Positions 6,032 through 10,846 of a DNA stretch of 10,846 bases are shown here, one piece after another. This DNA is from DATEOR01 sp035273885. GTDB taxonomy: Bacteria; Actinomycetota; Thermoleophilia; Gaiellales; Gaiellaceae. Under the pieces are notes generated by a model. It ran no database searches. It was not told the DNA's origin and saw only the letters and a list, made by a program, of their open reading frames with translations. Position 1 is the stretch's first letter; each line of letters starts with the position of its first letter. The stretch covers positions 1 to 10,846 of the forward strand of contig DATEOR010000029.1 in assembly GCA_035273885.1 (NCBI GenBank), read 5' to 3'. The translations under genes were made by a program, and so were the position numbers.

Positions 6032-8617
6032 GTGGCTACGGATACAAAGCCAAACGGCCAGCGCCGTCTTGTCATCGTCGAGTCTCCCGCGAAAGCGAGG
6101 ACGATCGCCGGCTATCTCGGGCCGGACTTCGTCGTCGAGTCGAGCATCGGGCACGTCCGCGACCTGCCTGAGCGCGCGGCCGACATCCCGGAGAGCATGA
6201 AGAAGGTGCCCTGGGCACGGCTCGGCGTGAACACGGAGGGAGATTTCGAGCCTTACTACGTCGTCGATCCCGACAAGAAGCACGTGGTCTCGGCGCTGAA
6301 GAAGGAGCTGGCCAAGGCGGACGAGCTCCTGCTCGCTACGGACGAGGACCGCGAAGGCGAGGCGATCGCCTGGCATCTCGTCGAGGTCCTGAAGCCGAAG
6401 ATCCCCGTGCGCCGCATGGTCTTCCACGAGATCACGCCCGACGCGATCAAGCGCGCCCTCGAGGAGACCCGCGATGTGGATCGCCGGCTCGTGGACGCTC
6501 AGGAGACGCGCAGGATCCTCGATCGCCTGTACGGCTACGAGGTCTCGCCCGTCCTCTGGAAGAAGATCACCAAGGGTCTCTCTGCGGGGCGGGTCCAGTC
6601 GGTTGCGACGCGCCTGGTCGTCGAGCGCGAGAGGGCCCGGATTGCGTTCGTCGCGGCGTCGTACTGGGACATCGAGGGCGTCTTCGATCCCGGTGAGTTC
6701 ACTGCACGCCTCGTCGCTCTCGACGGTCGCGCCATCGCACAGGGACGGGACTTCGGATCCGACGCACAGCTGAAGAGCCCCGATCTCGTCCACCTCGACG
6801 AGGCCGCGGCCAGAGCCCGTGCCGAGTCGCTGGCCGGCGTCGGCTTCGCCGTCCGCGCCGTGCAGCGGAAGCCGTACCGGCGCAGGCCGGCGGCGCCGTT
6901 CATGACCTCGACGCTGCAGCAGGAGGCGAGCCGCAAGCTCCGCTTCAGCTCCCAGACGACGATGCGCGTCGCCCAGCGGCTCTACGAGAACGGTTACATC
7001 ACCTATATGCGCACGGACTCGACGACGCTCTCCGAGTCGGCCCTCGCGGCCGCGCGCGACCAGGCACGCTCGCTGTTCGGCGCCGACTCCGTCCCGGCCG
7101 AGGCGCGCCGCTACGACCGCAAGGTCAAGAACGCCCAGGAGGCTCACGAGGCGATCCGTCCCGCCGGCGACAGCTTCCGCACCCCGGATCAGGTCTCGCG
7201 AGAGCTGGACCGCGACGGGCTGGCGCTCTACGAGCTCGTCTGGAGGCGGACGCTCGCCTCGCAGATGGCGGACGCGACCGGGGAGACCGTGTCGGTGCGC
7301 CTCGGCGCCACGGCGTCCGACGGCGTCGACGCCGAGTTCGCCACGTCGGGAACCGTGATCACCTTCCGCGGCTTCCTCGCGGCCTACGAGGAGGGCAAGG
7401 ACGACGATGCGGCCGAGGAGGAGGCCGACCGCCGTCTGCCGCCCCTCCAGGAAGGCCAGGAACTCGAGAACCGGAGTCTCGAGGCGGTTGGACACGAGAC
7501 AACCCCGCCCCCGCGGTTCACCGAGGCCACGCTCGTCCGCGCCCTCGAGGAGCGCGGCATCGGCCGGCCGTCGACCTACGCGTCGATCATCGGCACGATC
7601 ATCGACCGCGGCTACGTGTTCAAGAAGGGGTCGGCGCTCGTGCCGTCCTACAAGGCGTTCGCCGTCGTGAAGCTGCTGGAGGGCCACTTCGACCGGCTGG
7701 TCGACTACGAGTTCACGGCCCGCATGGAGGATGTCCTCGACCGGATCGCGACGGGCGACGAGGAACGAGTCGGCTGGCTGCGCTCCTTCTACTTCGGCAG
7801 CGACGGCGACGAGGGTCTGAAGAGCCTCGTGACCCATCTCGACGAGATCGATGCGCGCGAGGTCAACTCCTTCGAGCTCGGCAACGGAGTGGTCGTGCGG
7901 GTCGGCCGCTACGGCCCCTACGTCGAGCAGGACGGCCGCCGAGCCTCGATTCCCGACGACTTCCCGCCCGACGAGCTGACCGCCGAAGTGGCGGAGGAGC
8001 TCCTGTCCAAGAGCTCGGAGGGGCGCACCCTCGGACAGGATCCCGAGACCGGCCACGACGTCGGCGTTCGCGACGGACGCTACGGGCCGTACGTGACCGA
8101 GCTGCTGCCGGAGGGCGCCACGGAGAAGCCGCGCACGGCGTCGCTCTTCAACTCGATGTCGGTCGAGACCGTCACGCTCGACGAGGCGCTCAGCCTGCTC
8201 TCGCTCCCGCGCTCCGTCGGGGTCGACCCGGCCGACAACGTCGAGATCCTCGCCCGCAACGGCCGCTACGGCCCCTATCTCCAGAAGGGTGAGGACACGC
8301 GCTCGCTCGAGACGGAGGAGGAGATCTTCAGCATCGGGATCGAGGCGGCCGCAGAGGCGTTCACGCGCCCCAAGACGAGAGGCCGGCGCGGCCCGTCGAG
8401 CGCGCCTCTTCGCACGCTGGGCACCGATCCGGTCAGCAACAAAGAGATCACCTTGAAGAGCGGGCGCTTCGGGCCCTACGTGACCGACGGCGAAACGAAC
8501 GCCAGCCTGCGGAAGGGCGACGACGTGGACGAGCTCACTCTCGAGCGTGCGAGCGAGCTGCTCGCCGAGCGCCGCGCTGCGCCCAAGCGCACGACGCGCA
8601 AACGCAAGAAGAAGTAG
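6032..8617 (+). CDS. topA: DNA topoisomerase I (TopA)
   Basis: Type IA topoisomerase of 861 residues, which relaxes negative supercoils through a 5'-phosphotyrosine link. The Toprim domain begins at once (LVIVESPAKARTI) and contains TDEDREGEAIAWHL. SAGRVQSVATRLVVERE follows. The catalytic tyrosine is in YITYMRTDS (codon 7004-7006, residue 325). RGIGRPSTYASIIGTI and the WLRSFYFG stretch come next. The C-terminus has four GRYGPYV-type Topo C-terminal repeats (near 7904, 8075, 8259 and 8462) and a basic KRTTRKRKKK tail, the actinobacterial plan without zinc fingers. GTG 6032 is preferred. An in-frame ATG at 5996 has GAGG seven bases upstream, but the 12 added residues use A/T-ending codons (TGT, TTT, CTA, GCA) unlike the gene and contain its only two cysteines. 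The start is the main uncertainty. Confidence 0.97.
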   Translation: MATDTKPNGQRRLVIVESPAKARTIAGYLGPDFVVESSIGHVRDLPERAADIPESMKKVPWARLGVNTEGDFEPYYVVDPDKKHVVSALKKELAKADELLLATDEDREGEAIAWHLVEVLKPKIPVRRMVFHEITPDAIKRALEETRDVDRRLVDAQETRRILDRLYGYEVSPVLWKKITKGLSAGRVQSVATRLVVERERARIAFVAASYWDIEGVFDPGEFTARLVALDGRAIAQGRDFGSDAQLKSPDLVHLDEAAARARAESLAGVGFAVRAVQRKPYRRRPAAPFMTSTLQQEASRKLRFSSQTTMRVAQRLYENGYITYMRTDSTTLSESALAAARDQARSLFGADSVPAEARRYDRKVKNAQEAHEAIRPAGDSFRTPDQVSRELDRDGLALYELVWRRTLASQMADATGETVSVRLGATASDGVDAEFATSGTVITFRGFLAAYEEGKDDDAAEEEADRRLPPLQEGQELENRSLEAVGHETTPPPRFTEATLVRALEERGIGRPSTYASIIGTIIDRGYVFKKGSALVPSYKAFAVVKLLEGHFDRLVDYEFTARMEDVLDRIATGDEERVGWLRSFYFGSDGDEGLKSLVTHLDEIDAREVNSFELGNGVVVRVGRYGPYVEQDGRRASIPDDFPPDELTAEVAEELLSKSSEGRTLGQDPETGHDVGVRDGRYGPYVTELLPEGATEKPRTASLFNSMSVETVTLDEALSLLSLPRSVGVDPADNVEILARNGRYGPYLQKGEDTRSLETEEEIFSIGIEAAAEAFTRPKTRGRRGPSSAPLRTLGTDPVSNKEITLKSGRFGPYVTDGETNASLRKGDDVDELTLERASELLAERRAAPKRTTRKRKKK

Positions 8618-8675
8618 CCAACCAATCCGGCTCCGGGCCGTCTGACAGAGAGCGGACGTCGAAACCGGTTGTGCG

Positions 8676-8713
8676 GTAACCAGCTCGTAACCGCGAGGTT
8701 AAACGTCAGTTAA
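8676..8713 (+). repeat. Four GTAAC/GTTAA boxes at exact 11-bp spacing upstream of the sigma factor gene
   Basis: GTAAC at 8676, GTAAC at 8687, GTTAA at 8698 and GTTAA at 8709 lie head-to-tail at 11, 11 and 11 bases, one helical turn apart. The six-base spacers differ, so this is a phased binding-site array and not a simple duplication. OmpR/PhoB-type response regulators of actinomycetes (GlnR, MtrA and PhoP families) are known to bind direct repeats of about 11 bp with GT-rich cores; GlnR-type boxes are written gTnAc-n6-GaAAc. Which protein binds here is inference. Confidence 0.55.
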
Positions 8714-8752
8714 GCGGGCGCCGGATGTCTGGGAAACCCAGGGAATTCGGCT

Positions 8753-8758
8753 TACAGT
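8753..8758 (+). promoter_or_regulatory. Possible -10 element TACAGT for the sigma factor gene
   Basis: TACAGT fits TANNNT in the gap between topA and the sigma factor gene. It would start transcription near 8765 and give a leader of about 60 bases. The -35 region is weak (GGGAAAC around 8731-8737). The four-box array ends about 40 bases upstream, a position where an activator or repressor could act. Confidence 0.35.
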
Positions 8759-8769
8759 GCGAACGTTTA

Positions 8770-8794
8770 GTTGGACAGGAGACATCCGTCCAAC
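8770..8794 (+). promoter_or_regulatory. Hairpin in the probable 5' leader of the sigma factor gene
   Basis: GTTGGAC (8770-8776) pairs perfectly with GTCCAAC (8788-8794). Inside, GGA (8778-8780) pairs with TCC (8785-8787) across a single bulged A8777, leaving a GACA loop. The 3' side has no U tract, so it is not an intrinsic terminator. It lies about 30 bases before the start codon and leaves the AGGA ribosome site free. It could be an mRNA stability or regulatory element, or a dimer operator (7-bp arms, 11-bp centre). Confidence 0.45.
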
Positions 8795-8815
8795 ACGTTT
8801 CAGCGAAAGGATCAT

Positions 8816-8819
8816 AGGA
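8816..8819 (+). promoter_or_regulatory. Ribosome binding site AGGA deciding the sigma factor start
   Basis: AGGA is five bases before GTG 8825. It supports this start over an upstream in-frame TTG at 8771, which lies inside the leader hairpin, and over ATG 8846, which has no Shine-Dalgarno. Confidence 0.6.
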
Positions 8820-8824
8820 ACTAC

Positions 8825-9898
8825 GTGAGTCAAACCCAGAACTCCATGAACGAACTTCTCGACACTCTGCAGGGCCGCTCCATCGTGGAAAACGCGGAGG
8901 AGCGGGGCTACGTGGAGCCGGCTGAGCTGGAGGCACTCGCCCTCGAGCTCGACCTCGGCGACCAGGAGATGGCCGACCTCACCCAGGAGCTGGAGTCCAT
9001 GGGGCTCGAGATCGGCGCGCCGGTCGACGAGCCGGAAGCCGAGACTCCCGCGGTTGCCCCGGTCACCGAGCACGTCCATCACGGAGCCGGCGACAGCCTG
9101 CAGCTCTTCCTCGCGGACGTCGGCAAGCACAAGCTTCTGACCGCCTCCGAGGAAGTCACGCTGGCCAAGCAGATCGAGAAGGGCGATCTCATCGCGAAGC
9201 GGAAGATGATCGAGTCGAACCTGCGCCTCGTCGTCTCCATCGCCAAGGGCTATCGCGGCCTCGGCGTTCCGTTCCTGGACCTGATCCAGGAAGGGACGCT
9301 CGGCCTCAACCGTGCGGTGGAGAAGTTCGACTGGCGGCGGGGCTTCAAGTTCTCGACCTACGCCACCTGGTGGATCCGCCAGTCGGTGCAGCGCGCCGTC
9401 GCCAACAACGCGCGCACCATCCGCGTTCCCGTCCACGTCGTCGAGCGCCAGCAGAAGCTCGGCCGGGCCGCCCGCCGGCTCGAGGTCGAGCTTGGCCGCG
9501 AGGCGACGAAGGAGGAGCTCGCGGAGGCGACCGGTCTTCCGGTTCAGCACGTCGACGAGGCTCTGGGCGCGGCCCAGGCTTCGGTCTCGCTGAACCAGAG
9601 CGTCGGCGCCGACGACGAAGGCGAGCTCGGCGATCTCTTCGCCGACCGTGAGGCGGCGGACCCGTTCGACGAGGCCGAGGAGTCTCTGCGCAAGCAGGGC
9701 GTCCGCAAGGCGCTCGACGCCCTCCCCGAGCGGGAGCGGCGCATCCTCGAGCTCCGCTTCGGCTTCGAGGGCGACCCCTGGACGCTCGAGGCCATCGGCC
9801 ACGAGCTCGGGCTCACGCGGGAGCGCGTGCGCCAACTCGAGGGTCAGGCCCTCCAGCGCCTCGCGGCGCTTCGCGACCTTTCCTCGGTCGCGGCGTAA
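8825..9898 (+). CDS. rpoD: Primary-type RNA polymerase sigma factor (RpoD/SigA)
   Basis: A 357-residue sigma-70 protein with all regions of a group 1 (or close group 2) factor. An N-terminal acidic helical segment (1-62, NELLDTLQGRSIVENAEERG) resembles region 1.1. Region 1.2 is DSLQLFLADVGKHKLLTASEE (90-110). Region 2 is residues 124-200: NLRLVVSIAKGYRG, FLDLIQEGTLGLNRAVEKFDWRRG, and the -10 recognition helix STYATWWIRQSVQRA. Region 3 is about 203-280. Region 4 is LPERERRILELRFG (300-313) with the -35-binding helix-turn-helix LTRERVRQLEGQALQRL (330-346). GTG 8825 is chosen for its AGGA site. A 207-base gap separates it from topA and holds the box array and hairpin described separately. A strong terminator follows. 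Paralogues are common in this family, so housekeeping status is very likely but not proven. Confidence 0.93.
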   Translation: MSQTQNSMNELLDTLQGRSIVENAEERGYVEPAELEALALELDLGDQEMADLTQELESMGLEIGAPVDEPEAETPAVAPVTEHVHHGAGDSLQLFLADVGKHKLLTASEEVTLAKQIEKGDLIAKRKMIESNLRLVVSIAKGYRGLGVPFLDLIQEGTLGLNRAVEKFDWRRGFKFSTYATWWIRQSVQRAVANNARTIRVPVHVVERQQKLGRAARRLEVELGREATKEELAEATGLPVQHVDEALGAAQASVSLNQSVGADDEGELGDLFADREAADPFDEAEESLRKQGVRKALDALPERERRILELRFGFEGDPWTLEAIGHELGLTRERVRQLEGQALQRLAALRDLSSVAA

Positions 9899-9902
9899 GT
9901 CA

Positions 9903-9957
9903 AAAAGGGTAGTGAGGTAGGTATTGGGGCCGCGCGAGCGGCCCCAATCACCCTTTT
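9903..9957 (+). terminator. Intrinsic terminator after the sigma factor gene
   Basis: An 11-bp perfect stem, ATTGGGGCCGC (9923-9933) with GCGGCCCCAAT (9938-9948), closes a four-base GCGA loop and begins 24 bases after the stop codon. A second outer stem, AAAAGGGT (9903-9910) with ACCCTTTT (9950-9957), encloses it, and its 3' arm supplies the T run. Twelve unpaired bases (9911-9922) lie on the left side only. The T run is short, but the stem is very stable. Confidence 0.85.
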
Positions 9958-9993
9958 CGGGCTGGGCTAGTGGATTTGCGCGGCCGATCCTCG

Positions 9994-10021
9994 CTTTCGG
10001 GCCGCATTCAACTTCCGAAAG
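9994..10021 (+). promoter_or_regulatory. Hairpin overlapping the miniprotein ribosome binding site
   Basis: CTTTCGG (9994-10000) and CCGAAAG (10015-10021) form a perfect 7-bp inverted repeat around a 14-base loop. The 3' arm contains the first four bases of the AAAGGG ribosome site (10018-10023) that precedes ATG 10030 by six bases, so folding could limit translation. Nothing else was recognised in the 9958-10029 spacer. Confidence 0.4.
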
Positions 10022-10029
10022 GGTTCTTC

Positions 10030-10140
10030 ATGTTTACGCACGTTCGCGTCGCCGCGATCCGCCTCTCGATCGTCGCCGTTCTGCTCGTCACAGCCGCCGT
10101 CGCCGCCGGCTGGAAGTGGAACCGGCTGCCGCTGTCCTAG
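10030..10140 (+). CDS. Possible 36-residue single-span membrane miniprotein
   Basis: ATG 10030 opens a 37-codon frame with AAAGGG six bases upstream. The product begins MFTHVRVAAIRLS, runs through one hydrophobic segment (about residues 10-27, SIVAVLLVTAAVAAG) and ends WKWNRLPLS. Basic residues at the N-terminus and Trp/Lys at the far end of the segment are typical of a small membrane-anchored peptide. Codons mostly end in G or C. It lies between the sigma-factor terminator and a convergent HD-GYP gene, overlapping that gene's last 53 bases on the other strand. The family is not recognised. An ORF this short can occur by chance in GC-rich DNA. The ribosome site and membrane pattern are the support. 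Confidence 0.42.
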   Translation: MFTHVRVAAIRLSIVAVLLVTAAVAAGWKWNRLPLS

Positions 10141-10846
10141 CACCTCCAGCTCCCCCGAGCTCCTCCAGGAGGGCTGCCACCACAACCGGGTCGAACTGCG
10201 TTCCCGCGCAGCGCTCGAGCTCGGAGATGGCACGCTCGTGCGAGAGCTTGGAGCGATAGACACGGTCGGTCGTCATCGCGTCGTAGGCATCGGCGACGAA
10301 GAGGATCCTCGAGCCGAGCGGGATCGCCTCGCCCCCGAGGCGGTCGGGATAGCCGTCCCCGTCCCAGCGCTCGTGGTGGTGCAGGACCCAGGAGGCGACC
10401 GGCTCGACGCCGAGCGAGTCGAGCATGCGAAAGCCGATCTGGGGATGGCGCTCGAGGACGAGGCGCTCGGCCTCGTTCAGGGGCCCGGGCTTTCTGAGGA
10501 TCTCCTCGGGGATGGCGAGCTTCCCGAGGTCGTGCAAAGAGCCGGCCAGGCGGGCGAGCTCGACCTGCTCGCTCTCGAGGCCCATCTTCTTGGCCACCCG
10601 CGCCGACAGCTCTCCCACCATGTAGGAGTGCGAGCCCGTGTAGGCGTCTCGGGCATCGACTGCATGGGCCAAGGAGGCCGCCGCGCGCAGCCTGGCTGCG
10701 CGGTCCGGCCCTTCGGCGAGGCGGCGAAGCTCTGCCAGCTCGAGCAGGTCGGGGCGGTAGACCCGGACGCGGTTCTTTCCGTGCTCCTTGGCCAGGTAGA
10801 GGGCCGAGTCGGCCACGCGCACGAGCTCGGAGCGCTCGACGCCGTG
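10088..10846 (-). CDS. GGDEF/HD-GYP cyclic-di-GMP protein, N-terminus outside the window
   Basis: The reading frame is open to the window edge, so only the C-terminal 252 residues are seen. The first visible residues, HGVERSELVRVADSALYLAK followed by EHGKNRV, are the end of a GGDEF diguanylate cyclase domain. The HD-GYP phosphodiesterase domain follows. It has the first metal His in YTGSHSYMVG, HDLGKLAIPEEILRKPGPL with the HD pair, RHPQIG, HHHERWDGDGYP (the HHE and GYP signature), and ADAYDAMTTDRVYR. This domain hydrolyses cyclic di-GMP. An apparent GTG start at 10822 is an artefact of the window, since it would cut the GGDEF fold. The last 21 or so residues are low complexity (GGAGGARTAAAG...RRRRRL) and overlap the miniprotein frame. 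Whether the GGDEF active site is intact, and what sensor lies further upstream, cannot be seen. Confidence 0.92.
   Translation of the reverse strand, partial: HGVERSELVRVADSALYLAKEHGKNRVRVYRPDLLELAELRRLAEGPDRAARLRAAASLAHAVDARDAYTGSHSYMVGELSARVAKKMGLESEQVELARLAGSLHDLGKLAIPEEILRKPGPLNEAERLVLERHPQIGFRMLDSLGVEPVASWVLHHHERWDGDGYPDRLGGEAIPLGSRILFVADAYDAMTTDRVYRSKLSHERAISELERCAGTQFDPVVVAALLEELGGAGGARTAAAGSTSSRRRRRL

Noticed and set aside
6017..8056. Long open minus-strand frame (679 codons) antisense to topA.
   Set aside because: It mirrors the codon structure of topA, has Arg/Asp/Val-rich repeats without any domain, and the topoisomerase motifs are unambiguous.
7904..8481. Recurring GGCCGCTACGGCCCCTA-like DNA segments that could suggest a DNA repeat array.
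   Set aside because: They encode the GRYGPYV repeats of the TopA C-terminus and are spaced by unequal protein-coding sequence, so they are protein repeats and not CRISPR or iterons.
8628..8640. CGGC/GCCG mini-hairpin just after topA as a possible terminator.
   Set aside because: It has only four base pairs and no following T run, so it is too weak to call.
8663..8670. AACCGGTT palindrome in the topA-sigma gap as a possible operator.
   Set aside because: Eight-base palindromes occur by chance, and no second copy or flanking symmetry supports a binding site.
8699..9835. Open minus-strand frame (378 codons) antisense to the sigma factor gene.
   Set aside because: It is a shadow of the sigma factor codons with leucine/glutamate-rich composition and no recognisable family.

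Overview
The window is GC-rich, almost fully coding DNA that looks chromosomal and housekeeping in character. The probable source is a high-GC actinomycetote, possibly of the Thermoleophilia type. This is inferred from the strong G/C bias at third codon positions, a cysteine-free topoisomerase I with GRYGPYV-type C-terminal repeats and a lysine-rich tail, a primary-type sigma factor, hopanoid genes, and several genes that seem to lack a Shine-Dalgarno sequence. I found no mobile element, CRISPR array, rRNA or tRNA.

Layout. (1) Positions 1-3538, plus strand: the 3' part of hpnH (radical SAM adenosylhopane synthase), hpnG (adenosylhopane phosphorylase) and ispH (last MEP-pathway enzyme) overlap one another and form one translationally coupled unit for extended hopanoids and their isoprenoid supply. 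They are followed by prephenate dehydratase (phenylalanine synthesis) and a small multi-spanning membrane protein. (2) Positions 3535-5984, minus strand: a stand-alone 5'-3' exonuclease, a short-chain dehydrogenase and a histone-deacetylase-family enzyme, transcribed in that order. The last gene converges on the membrane-protein gene, and the two stop codons share one CTAG. (3) Positions 5996/6032-9898, plus strand: topA, then a 207-base regulatory gap, then the primary-type sigma factor gene, closed by a strong intrinsic terminator. (4) Positions 9958-10846: a possible 36-residue membrane miniprotein with a ribosome site inside a hairpin arm, overlapping tail-to-tail with the 3' part of a GGDEF/HD-GYP cyclic-di-GMP gene on the minus strand.

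I do not see a clearly new multi-gene system. The signals most worth a second look are regulatory. Four GTAAC/GTTAA boxes sit exactly 11 bp apart upstream of the sigma factor gene, and a bulged hairpin lies in that gene's probable leader. TANNNT hexamers lie 6-9 bases before start codons that have no Shine-Dalgarno sequence, which suggests leaderless mRNAs. The miniprotein is the remaining candidate novelty.
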